DNA of 64,000 nucleotides. Origin: Chitinolyticbacter albus (lineage in GTDB: Bacteria; Pseudomonadota; Gammaproteobacteria; Burkholderiales; Chitinibacteraceae). The stretch spans positions 29,446-93,445 of the forward strand of contig NZ_JANBVF010000005.1 of assembly GCF_024437655.1 (NCBI RefSeq). The letters are read 5' to 3'. Positions 56,662 through 64,000 of the stretch are shown in pieces (the first letter of the stretch is position 1; the number at the start of each line of letters is the position of its first letter). The notes below the pieces were generated by a model. The model had not been told where the DNA came from, searched no databases, and saw only the letters and a program-made list of their open reading frames with translations. Both the position numbers and the translations under genes were made by a program.

Positions 56662-59600
56662 CTAGTTGGTCGCGAGGCTGTTCGCCGAGAAGGTGGTATC
56701 TGCAACCGGCTCGCCCACCTTGAAGCTCGCGAAGGTGATGGTGGTGGTGTGCCCGCTCTGCAGATTCGATCCCACCGCTTTCATGGGCTGCCACTTGTTG
56801 TTCGCGTTATCCACCTTCTGGATGTCCGAGAACACGAAGCGCTTGTAGGGCTGGCCACCGGTGTCCTGGGTTTCGACCAGTGCAGCCACCCAGTTGTCCT
56901 TGCGCACCCACGAGACGCGTTTGCCGTACCCGGAATCCGTCCGCGTCGCTTCACTGGCAGGAACGGACTCGATGATGAAGTAGCCAACGCCGTCCTTGGT
57001 CTGCTCGGACAGAAGGGTGTGTTTCCAGTCGCCGACCTTGTGCCCCATCACATCGCCGTAGCTGAAGTCGGTGCCGATGAAGCTGTCCTTCTTGTTGGAG
57101 GCCACCAGGCGGCGTACGCGCTTCATCGCGGGCAGGTAGACCCACATATCGTCATCCGCAGCGCTCTTTTCGATCAGAAGGGTGGATGTCCCTTTGATGT
57201 CTGCAGGCGCTTCAAACCGGACGAGTCGCATCGTGTCCGTGCCGTTGTCCTGCAACTTGGAGGTCATGTTGGCTTTGCGCGTCCGCTTGCCCCCGTCCTT
57301 GCTCTCCAACACGAACTCCGCAGCTGATTTCGACGTGCTGAATCGGGTCGCCGCTGCACTACGCTCCATGATCTCTGCTGCATTCGGTGCGGACCAAGCC
57401 ATTTGCGAATAGGTCAGGAAGCCGATGGTGGCCAGGATGATCAACAGGATCGCGCCACGGTCACCAGAGCGACGTTCCAGTACGAATTTCGGCTTGAAGA
57501 TCAGGATCGCGCTGGGGATCAGTGTCAGCGCGGTGAGGACGCTGGCCAGCATCGCCAACACGATGAAGGAAGAGAGCCACATATGGACCTTGTAGTCGTA
57601 TGAGAACAGGAGCACGGCATACCCGCCGGCGACGGCCGTGGCGACGAAAAGGCAGGCCTTGCCGGCGGTCTTGATCGCGTGATTCACGGCCGCGTTGAGC
57701 GATTGCCCCTGGGAGACATACTCGGAGATCCGGTAGATGAGGTAGATGGCGTAGTCCGCACCAATGCCAACGGCCATGGCCGAGATCAACGAGTTCGGGA
57801 TGTTGAGCGGCACGCCGAAGTAACCCATCACGCCAAACACCAGAGCCAGCACGACCAGCAGCGGAGCCAGGACCAGTGCACCAGCAATGAACGACCTGAA
57901 CGCGATGGCCGAGACCGCGAAGATCACCGCCAGGATCTGCACGATGTTGAGTAGCTTGCTGTGCACCATCACGTCGGTGACCGCGAGCGTCTGTGCGACC
58001 TCGCCACCAAACGAAACGGTGACACCGCGGGGGAACTGCTTGCCGGCTTCGCGCTTCAGGTCGCGGACCAACTGATCGATTTCCGCGTTGCTGTTGGTGC
58101 GCAACATGACGGAGATCTTTGCGCGTTGGTAGCCATAGTCGACGTGGGCGGAGAAGTCCTCGGGGTCGCCCGACATCGAGTAGAGGAACAAGTATTGCGC
58201 GATCAGATTCTGATCCGCAGGCAACGGGCCAGCCGTCTTGCTCTCGCCTGAGGCTGCTTCATGCATGCGCTGCAGGAAGTCGTAGATCGACAGCGTCTTG
58301 CCGACGTAGGCGCGCTTGGCTGCTTCGAGCTGAAGTGCATGCATGGCGGCCAGAACCTTGGGATCCTTGATGCCATCCTCTCGGCCGGTATCGACCATCA
58401 GGTAGAGCACATTGGTCCCGCCGGTCTGCCGGTTGAGCTGCTGATCATCGTGCTGGATGGGCAGACCGGGAGAAAAGAACGTCTTGCTGGCATTGTCGAT
58501 CTGCACCCTAGACCAGCCCGCGATCGCGATCGCGACCAGAAGCGCCGTGCCAATCAGGATGGCCTTGCGACCACCTGGCGCCATCACCGACTGTGCGATG
58601 CCTGCACTGAGGCGATCCCAGAAGCGAACGCGGCTCTCAGTGCGAATCTGATCCGCAGATGGCGGGCGCAGGCTCGCACGAACCGCCGGTGTGAATGTGA
58701 ATTCGAGAATGACTGCGGTGAGTATCCCGATCCCCGTGAAGATGCCGAAGGCCCGCACGGTTTCGACCTCGAACACCACCAGCGAGAAGAATCCCAGCGC
58801 TGCAACGCCACCTGCAATCACCAGAACAGGGCCTACCGCGACCAGCGATTGGATTGTTGCCAATCGGTTGGCCAGTACCGGCTCAATGTGCTGATTGTCG
58901 ACCAGTTCGATGAAGCGCTCGTAGTACCGCTTCAATAGCTGGACCGCGTGCCCCGCGGCGACGGCGAGAATCAGGATCGGCGTCGGCGAATTGAAGATGT
59001 CCATCGGGATACGCATCAGCCCCATCACACCCACGCCCCATACGACCGACAGCAGGGCCGTTACCAGCGGCAGGATCAGGCCTTGCCGGGTGCGGAAGGC
59101 TTCAAAGTGCAACAACCCGATCACCAATACCGCGATGGGGAACAGCCAGTTGATACGCTCGGCAAAGATCTCCGCCTGATGCAGGAAGACCGGGTTGCCG
59201 CTGACCGATACCTGCAGGCCCGCCTGCTTTTCCTGGCCAAGGATCTTGTGCACATCGGCGAGCATGGCGCCGAACCCATTCGGGTTCTCCTTGAGCTCGA
59301 GCATGATCGTCGCGGTACGCCAGTCATGCGAGACGACGGTGTCGCGATAAATGGGATTAGCTTCGATCGCTTGCTTGAGCGCGGCCCGATCAACCCGCCC
59401 TACATTGCCGGCATCGACGAGCGGTTTGGCTTCGAAGCCATCCGCATTGCCCCGAATGCTCTTGGCCTGGCGCGACGTCAGGCTCAACAGTGTTTGCTTG
59501 CTCACCGTGGGAGAGGCATAGAGCTGGTCGGTGATCCGGCGAACCGCATCGAGCACGGCAGGCTGCAGTGCATCACCCTGCTTGGGTGTCACTCCGATGA

Positions 59601-59871
59601 CCACCAAGTACTTCGAGCCGAAGATCTTCTCGATGGCGTTGGTGGCCTTGATGTAGGGATGGCTTTGGGGCACCACGGCAGCCGGGTTGATGACCACCTG
59701 CTGCTTGGCGGCAAACAGGCCGAAGAAAACTGTCAGCAGTACTACGAATCCGATCACCCATTTCCTGTGATTCACGACCCAGGTGACGTAGCGCTCCAAA
59801 AGGCGGGAGGTATTCGAGCTAGTGTCGCGTGCGGGAACAGAAAGCTCTGGGGTGTGTGTGATGTCGTTCAT
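56662..59871 (-). CDS. RND/MMPL exporter fused to LolA-like outer-membrane lipoprotein-sorting domain
   Basis: The 1069-aa protein has an RND (MMPL/SSD) part: span 1 near residue 40, a periplasmic loop, spans 2-6 with DIFNSPTPILILAVAAGHAVQLL near residue 290, a second loop, and spans 8-12 with SLISAMAVGIGADYAIYL. A further hydrophobic segment (about 803-825) leads to a 243-residue domain like PF17131 outer-membrane lipoprotein-sorting proteins (ADDDMWVYLPAMKRVRRL, SYGDVMG). That domain normally stands alone with a signal peptide. Here it would be tethered in the periplasm. The substrate, probably lipid-like, is not known. Confidence 0.85.
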   Translation of the reverse strand: MNDITHTPELSVPARDTSSNTSRLLERYVTWVVNHRKWVIGFVVLLTVFFGLFAAKQQVVINPAAVVPQSHPYIKATNAIEKIFGSKYLVVIGVTPKQGDALQPAVLDAVRRITDQLYASPTVSKQTLLSLTSRQAKSIRGNADGFEAKPLVDAGNVGRVDRAALKQAIEANPIYRDTVVSHDWRTATIMLELKENPNGFGAMLADVHKILGQEKQAGLQVSVSGNPVFLHQAEIFAERINWLFPIAVLVIGLLHFEAFRTRQGLILPLVTALLSVVWGVGVMGLMRIPMDIFNSPTPILILAVAAGHAVQLLKRYYERFIELVDNQHIEPVLANRLATIQSLVAVGPVLVIAGGVAALGFFSLVVFEVETVRAFGIFTGIGILTAVILEFTFTPAVRASLRPPSADQIRTESRVRFWDRLSAGIAQSVMAPGGRKAILIGTALLVAIAIAGWSRVQIDNASKTFFSPGLPIQHDDQQLNRQTGGTNVLYLMVDTGREDGIKDPKVLAAMHALQLEAAKRAYVGKTLSIYDFLQRMHEAASGESKTAGPLPADQNLIAQYLFLYSMSGDPEDFSAHVDYGYQRAKISVMLRTNSNAEIDQLVRDLKREAGKQFPRGVTVSFGGEVAQTLAVTDVMVHSKLLNIVQILAVIFAVSAIAFRSFIAGALVLAPLLVVLALVFGVMGYFGVPLNIPNSLISAMAVGIGADYAIYLIYRISEYVSQGQSLNAAVNHAIKTAGKACLFVATAVAGGYAVLLFSYDYKVHMWLSSFIVLAMLASVLTALTLIPSAILIFKPKFVLERRSGDRGAILLIILATIGFLTYSQMAWSAPNAAEIMERSAAATRFSTSKSAAEFVLESKDGGKRTRKANMTSKLQDNGTDTMRLVRFEAPADIKGTSTLLIEKSAADDDMWVYLPAMKRVRRLVASNKKDSFIGTDFSYGDVMGHKVGDWKHTLLSEQTKDGVGYFIIESVPASEATRTDSGYGKRVSWVRKDNWVAALVETQDTGGQPYKRFVFSDIQKVDNANNKWQPMKAVGSNLQSGHTTTITFASFKVGEPVADTTFSANSLATN

Positions 59872-60039
59872 TGCGTGTGCATCTGGAAGTGACCATCTTG
59901 GGCTGCGAGCAAAATGCCGCGATTGTTCAAGCTGATGATAGAAAGGGGCGCCTTGGCGCTCAATGGAAGCGATGTACTATCGTCAAGCGCGAGAAATTGG
60001 GACGGCATTGAAAGCGCAGTCTTAGGGGGGAACGCATTG

Positions 60040-60561
60040 ATGCAATTTCTGACATTTCTAATGGGGATTGCGCTGCTGCTGACGCTATCTTTGCTGGCAT
60101 ACGCTTGGTGGAAAGAAGACCATTTGGGGCACAAAACGGATGCGCTGATGCGGCGTGGTCTGTTTATCGCCGGTACACCAATTCGCTTTTCAGCCTCTGT
60201 GCTGCGGCAATTGGCGGCTTGTCTGCAATACGCCGGCAGACTCGCCACGATGGCGTTGCTGACGGGCACCCTGCTGGTATTGGCGAACGAAATAGTGCTG
60301 ATCCTGGGTTATGGCGCCTTGCTCGAAGGCCCGAACTACGAAGCGTGGCTAACTCTATTCGCCAAGCCTGTCGCCTGGGCTGCGGCAACCACGATCGTGG
60401 GAGCCACGGTTGCATTGGCGAACCTTCGCAAGTACGACATCGACAGCGAAGCCGCAATGGATAGGAAAATTGACCGGGCACTAGCCCGCTTCAAGGAACG
60501 GGAAGAGCGAAGAGCCGCGACGCGCGCCAACCTAGAAGCGCTGCAGCGACACATCGACTGA
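60040..60561 (+). CDS. Three-span membrane protein of unknown function
   Basis: The 173-aa product has hydrophobic segments near residues 2-22, 65-90 and 102-123. A charged C-terminal helix (DRKIDRALARFKEREERRAA) is predicted coiled and cytoplasmic. ATG 60040 follows AGGGGGG; an in-frame ATG at 59914 would add 42 unconvincing residues. A candidate promoter (TTGGCG at 59953, TACTAT at 59975, 16-bp spacer) lies upstream. No family is recognised. It is divergent from the RND gene and convergent with pstB. Confidence 0.6.
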   Translation: MQFLTFLMGIALLLTLSLLAYAWWKEDHLGHKTDALMRRGLFIAGTPIRFSASVLRQLAACLQYAGRLATMALLTGTLLVLANEIVLILGYGALLEGPNYEAWLTLFAKPVAWAAATTIVGATVALANLRKYDIDSEAAMDRKIDRALARFKEREERRAATRANLEALQRHID

Positions 60562-60587
60562 CATGTGGCAGAGCGGTTTTCCGCTGC

Positions 60588-61433
60588 TCAGGCGTAGGCC
60601 AGATAGGACTTGGTCAGGTCGTGCCTGGGCTGATCAAAGAGGTCAAGCGCACTTCCACATTCGATCAGTCGGCCCACACCATCCAGTTTCCAGAACATGG
60701 CGACCTGACTCGCGACTCGCCGGGCTTGGCCCAGGCTGTGAGTGACCAAGAGGATGGTGCGGGTCCGCGATAGGCGCAGGATCAGATCTTCGATCTTCTG
60801 CGTGGAAATCGGATCGAGGGCGCTGCAGGGCTCATCCATGAGCAAAACGGCGGGCTGAAGTACCAGTGCTCGGGCTAAGCACAGCCGTTGCTGCTGGCCG
60901 CCCGACAGCGAAAAAGCCGATGCTGAAAGTCGGTCCTTCACCTCGTCCCACAAACCCACTTCCTGCAATGCAGATTCGATCCGCTCGTTGACATCGGCCT
61001 TGGCGCGAATGCCATGCTGCTTCAGCGCAAATTCGAGGTTCTTCCAGATTGAAAACGGAAACGGATTGGGTCGCTGGAACAGCATGCCAACTTGCCGGCG
61101 CAGCAGGATTGCGTCCTTGCGCATCTGCTCGTTATCCAGCCAGCTGAACTCGACCGACCCGGTCACACAGCAACCGGGGATCAGATCACACAGACGATTG
61201 ACGGTGTAGAGCATGCTGGATTTGCCGCAGCCGGAAGGGCCGATCATGGCGGTGACCGAATTGCGTGGCACCTTGAGGCATACCGATTCCACGACCTTGT
61301 TGTTGCCGTAGCGCACCGAGATATCGTCGAACTCGATATGCCCGGACGAAGGCCGGCTATCCGCGATCGATTGCGCCGCTGCATATGGGCGCGCAACAAG
61401 TGGTGGCGTTGCCAGTAAGGTGGAGTGTGTCAT
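60588..61433 (-). CDS. pstB: Phosphate ABC transporter ATP-binding protein PstB
   Basis: PstB powers high-affinity phosphate import by PstSCA. The 281-aa ATPase has Walker A MIGPSGCGKSSML near residue 66, LFQRPNPFPFSIWKNLEFAL typical of PstB, signature SLSGGQQQRLCLARAL and Walker B VLLMDEPCSALDPIST. About 30 residues before the fold form a loose N-terminal extension. AGGA precedes the ATG by 6 nt. It is 13 bp after pstA in the pstSCAB order. No phoU follows; a membrane gene lies there instead. Confidence 0.95.
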   Translation of the reverse strand: MTHSTLLATPPLVARPYAAAQSIADSRPSSGHIEFDDISVRYGNNKVVESVCLKVPRNSVTAMIGPSGCGKSSMLYTVNRLCDLIPGCCVTGSVEFSWLDNEQMRKDAILLRRQVGMLFQRPNPFPFSIWKNLEFALKQHGIRAKADVNERIESALQEVGLWDEVKDRLSASAFSLSGGQQQRLCLARALVLQPAVLLMDEPCSALDPISTQKIEDLILRLSRTRTILLVTHSLGQARRVASQVAMFWKLDGVGRLIECGSALDLFDQPRHDLTKSYLAYA

Positions 61434-61446
61434 CGAAATCCTAGAT

Positions 61447-62316
61447 TCAACGCTGGGAAGCGCCAGTCATGTGTTTGTGCATCCAGCGCGTAGCCCAGTG
61501 AACCGACACGCTGAGGACGGTGAGCATAAGCAACAGCGCCAGCGCTGATCCGTAGGCGTTTTGCATGCCGCCAGGTACGTTGGTGGAGAGGTCATAGATG
61601 TGGATCGAGATGCTGCGGCCGGAATCCATGATCGACTCCGGCATCCGGTCCGAGTAGCCGCTAGTGAAAAGCAGCACCGCGGTTTCGGCCAGCGCTCGCG
61701 TCATTGCCAGGATCAGGCCTGCGCAGATGCCAGGCAGTGCCACCGGCACGGTCACGCTCCACAGCACGGCCGGCTGTGAAAGCCCAAGCGCGGCACCCGA
61801 CACCCGATGCTGTTCGCCGGCTGCTTCAAGCGCCGTGGTCAGGGCACGAGCAAGCGTTGGCAGGATCATGCAGGCCAGCGTCAAGCCGCCGGCTGCAATC
61901 GAGTAGCCCATGCCGAGCTGACGACAAAACAGGCTGAGCCCGAATAGGCCGAAGACCACGGAAGGCACGCCGGCCAGAACATCCAAGCTGCATCGCATCG
62001 ACGTAGCGATCCAGCCATCCGGTCGGCACACCTCGGTGAGCATCACCGCGATGGCAAAGGCCAGCGGCAGCGCGGCAGCCAAGCTGACCGAGACGATGGC
62101 CAGGGTCGAAACCAGGATGGGCAGGATCCCCCCGCTGCGGCCTGCATCGCTAGGGCTTTGCGTGAAGAACTCGAGCGAGAGCGCATGGCTCCCTTCCAGC
62201 ACCACGATCAGCAGTGGCCAGAGCAGGACCGCAACTACCAACAGCGACCCGACCCACAGAAAGCCATTCCAGAGGCGATCGCGTGGATAGGGTAGGCTGG
62301 AGCCGAGCGTGTTCAT
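61447..62316 (-). CDS. pstA: Phosphate ABC transporter permease PstA
   Basis: PstA is one of the two inner-membrane permeases of the Pst system. The 289-aa product has about six spans, GGILPILVSTLAIVSVSLA, the DVLAGVPSVVFGLFGL region and the ATPase-coupling EAA-like loop ALGLSQPAVLWSVTVPVALPG. ATG 62316 overlaps the pstC stop (ATGA). The frame extends to 62349 but that part overlaps pstC. Overlap implies co-translation. Confidence 0.93.
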   Translation of the reverse strand: MNTLGSSLPYPRDRLWNGFLWVGSLLVVAVLLWPLLIVVLEGSHALSLEFFTQSPSDAGRSGGILPILVSTLAIVSVSLAAALPLAFAIAVMLTEVCRPDGWIATSMRCSLDVLAGVPSVVFGLFGLSLFCRQLGMGYSIAAGGLTLACMILPTLARALTTALEAAGEQHRVSGAALGLSQPAVLWSVTVPVALPGICAGLILAMTRALAETAVLLFTSGYSDRMPESIMDSGRSISIHIYDLSTNVPGGMQNAYGSALALLLMLTVLSVSVHWATRWMHKHMTGASQR

Positions 62317-63221
62317 GGCGCACTCCGCTGGCCAGTCGCGCCGACCCATTCTCCGAGCGCGACCAGTGCGCTGACCAGGATCAGCATCACCAGGCCGGCA
62401 ACGAACAGCGAGGCCCGGTGATCACCCATCGCATAGGGCATTTCCAGCGCGATGTTTGCAGTCAGGGTGCGGACCGGCTCGAACAGTGATTTGGGTACCT
62501 GGACAATGTTGCCGCACACCATGAGCACCACCATCGTCTCGCCGATGGCGCGCGCAGCCCCCAGAATCATCGCTGACACGATGCCGTGCTTTGCCGCGGG
62601 CAGCACGATGCGAAGCACCGTCTGAGCGTTAGAGACCCCGAGCGCGGACGCTGCCTGTGCATATCCGGGCGGTACGGTTTGCAGCGCGGACCGCGATAGC
62701 ATCGCGATGGTCGGAAAGATCATCACGGCGACGACGATCATCCCGGCAAGCAGGCTGGAGCCGGGTGGGGAAATCTGGTTCACCAGCGGGACGATGACCG
62801 TGATGCCCCACAGACCGTAGACGACGGTTGGCACTGCTGCACTGGCCTCCACCAATACGCGCATGCCGTTCGCGAGCCATGGTGGCGCCACGAAACAGGT
62901 GAATGTCGCGAATACCAGGCTCAAGGGTGTCGCGATGACCAGCGCTCCGAGGGTGAGCAGGAGACTGGCCAGAATCATCGGCGACATGTTGAAGCTGCCG
63001 TCGCGGGGCCACCAGCCGGCATCGGTCAGAAACCGCAGTGGACCGGCCTCACTGATCAAGGGCCAGGACTCGCGAACGAGAAAGCCAGCGATCAACAGCA
63101 CGATCAATGTGCCTGCGATCGCCAAACACGCCATCACGGTCCAGAACGCCATCACCTGTAAACGCGCGGCTTGCCGTGACATCGATGCCGGGGGAAACGG
63201 CGGCTCCAGTATTGCGCTCAT
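62313..63221 (-). CDS. pstC: Phosphate ABC transporter permease PstC
   Basis: PstC pairs with PstA to form the phosphate channel. The 302-aa product has about six spans, AAVPTVVYGLWGITVIVPLV, the EAA-like loop ALGVSNAQTVLRIVLPAAKHGI, and AARAIGETMVVLMVCGN, which is characteristic of PstC. It starts 18 bp after pstS. Length is within family range. It is part of the pstSCAB unit on the minus strand. Confidence 0.94.
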   Translation of the reverse strand: MSAILEPPFPPASMSRQAARLQVMAFWTVMACLAIAGTLIVLLIAGFLVRESWPLISEAGPLRFLTDAGWWPRDGSFNMSPMILASLLLTLGALVIATPLSLVFATFTCFVAPPWLANGMRVLVEASAAVPTVVYGLWGITVIVPLVNQISPPGSSLLAGMIVVAVMIFPTIAMLSRSALQTVPPGYAQAASALGVSNAQTVLRIVLPAAKHGIVSAMILGAARAIGETMVVLMVCGNIVQVPKSLFEPVRTLTANIALEMPYAMGDHRASLFVAGLVMLILVSALVALGEWVGATGQRSAP

Positions 63222-63239
63222 TGCACGCGACCGTCCGGT

Positions 63240-64000
63240 TTACTTGGCAATCGGGACGAAGAACTGCTTCTTCACCAGCTCGCTTGCATCTGGGGACTGC
63301 GCAAACTGCACGAGATCCTTCGCGGTGGCGGTGAGCGGCTCCTTGAACACGAGATTCAACGGGCGCCGGATCGCATATTCGCCGGCCGCGACCGCAGCAG
63401 TGGTCGGCACTTGGTTGTCGACGGGAACCAGTTTGATGGCTGCACCGTGTTGGGCTTCGTATTCCGCGGTGCCGATCGAGACATAGCCGATTGCTGCCGG
63501 GGAGCCAGCCACCGCCTGAATGCCTTGCTGGTTGTCGCCGATCACGACGTGAGCCTTGATGTCCTTATATTTGACCCCAAAGAAGTGGCTGAAGATCTCC
63601 AGCGTCGAGCGGCCTTCGGCCTTGCTCACCACCGTGATTGGCGTGTCGTCACCGCCCAGTTGCTTCCAGTTGGTGATCTTGCCGCCGTAGATGTCGATGA
63701 CCTGTTGCTTGGTGAAGTGCTGGATCGCGTTGTTCTTATGCACGATCATGCCGACACCGTCCTGCGCGATCATCACGTGCTTCAGGTCTGCTTCATCCGG
63801 CTTGAGTTCACGCGAGACCATCCCGATGCCAGCAGTTCCTTGGCGCACGTCGAGGACGCCGCGCGAACTGCCGCCGGCCTGTACTTCGATGCGAACGCCT
63901 GGATGGCTTTTCTCGTAGGCCTTGGCGATTTCACTCATCAGCGGGGCAATGGTGCTAGCTGTTGCATCCCGGACGATAATCTTAGCCCTCGTAGTTGGCG
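63240..64000 (-). CDS. pstS: Phosphate-binding protein PstS (5' end beyond window)
   Basis: PstS is the periplasmic phosphate receptor of the Pst transporter. The visible 253 residues read DATASTIAPLMSEIAKAYEK, then GGSSRGVLDVRQGTAGIGMVSREL (phosphate loop), VIDIYGGKITNWKQLGGDD and RPLNLVFKEPL. The open frame continues past 64000 with no start or signal peptide in view. A Pho box, if present, would be outside the window. It heads the pst operon downstream of an arsenic block. Confidence 0.92.
   Translation of the reverse strand, partial: PTTRAKIIVRDATASTIAPLMSEIAKAYEKSHPGVRIEVQAGGSSRGVLDVRQGTAGIGMVSRELKPDEADLKHVMIAQDGVGMIVHKNNAIQHFTKQQVIDIYGGKITNWKQLGGDDTPITVVSKAEGRSTLEIFSHFFGVKYKDIKAHVVIGDNQQGIQAVAGSPAAIGYVSIGTAEYEAQHGAAIKLVPVDNQVPTTAAVAAGEYAIRRPLNLVFKEPLTATAKDLVQFAQSPDASELVKKQFFVPIAK

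Noticed and set aside
59914..60039. Longer start for the membrane protein at 59914
   Set aside because: The 42 extra residues lack hydrophobic or family features, and the predicted promoter lies inside them. AGGGGGG supports ATG 60040.

Overview
The window reads as chromosome of a GC-rich Gram-negative betaproteobacterium, probably of the order Neisseriales (Chitinibacteraceae/Chromobacteriaceae-like). The grounds are the gene order mraZ-rsmH-ftsL-ftsI-murE-murF-mraY-murD-ftsW-murG-murC-ddl-ftsQ-ftsA-ftsZ-lpxC, LPS core genes, a metX-metW pair, and a groESL operon under a CIRCE element. The family-level placement is inference; no 16S gene is present.

Layout. (1) 1-18305: a complete division and cell wall (dcw) cluster. 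A promoter overlaps four MraZ-box repeats spaced exactly 10 bp apart. Most junctions are 4-bp ATGA overlaps, and the cluster ends with ftsQAZ and lpxC. (2) 18380-29803: a small membrane protein, rsmE, msbA, and a lipopolysaccharide/saccharide block with five glycosyltransferases, a heptosyltransferase-like protein, a UDP-glucuronate epimerase-like protein and an O-antigen ligase-like protein. (3) 29882-49992: housekeeping and accessory genes. These are metXW, a Gfo/Idh/MocA oxidoreductase, a YgjP-like metalloprotease, tandem tRNA-Lys genes, gloA, nhaD, phosphoketolase, cca, cysK, two VOC proteins, tRNA-Ala(CGC), groESL, ygiQ, a PadR/DUF1700 pair, a MerR-GyrI/cupin pair and a GH114 lipoprotein. 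(4) 50028-64000: an accessory block. It opens with a decayed IS3-family element lying exactly at the broken end of a COG3146-type gene. Then come an arsenic operon (arsR-arsI-arsC-acr3-rhodanese-MFS), a divergent two-gene unit encoding an RND/MMPL exporter fused to a LolA-like domain plus an outer-membrane protein, an unrecognised membrane protein, and a pstSCAB phosphate ABC transporter that runs off the right edge.

How the genes work together. Region 1 makes lipid II and the divisome, and LpxC and MsbA begin and export lipid A. Region 2 decorates the LPS core. In region 4 ArsR probably controls arsenate reduction (ArsC), As(III) efflux (Acr3) and C-As bond cleavage (ArsI). The nearby Pst system would give selective phosphate uptake when arsenate competes, a pairing known from arsenic gene islands. 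The fused RND-LolA exporter with its own outer-membrane partner is the least explained system here.

Non-coding structure of note: three dispersed repeats with a TCCTCA-hairpin core (13.7, 17.2 and 42.3 kb), a 21-codon ORF bridging ftsQ and ftsA, a 50-bp hairpin at the cysK/VOC convergence, and recognisable operators for MraZ, HrcA, PadR, MerR and ArsR. All positions were read by eye; no database search was run.
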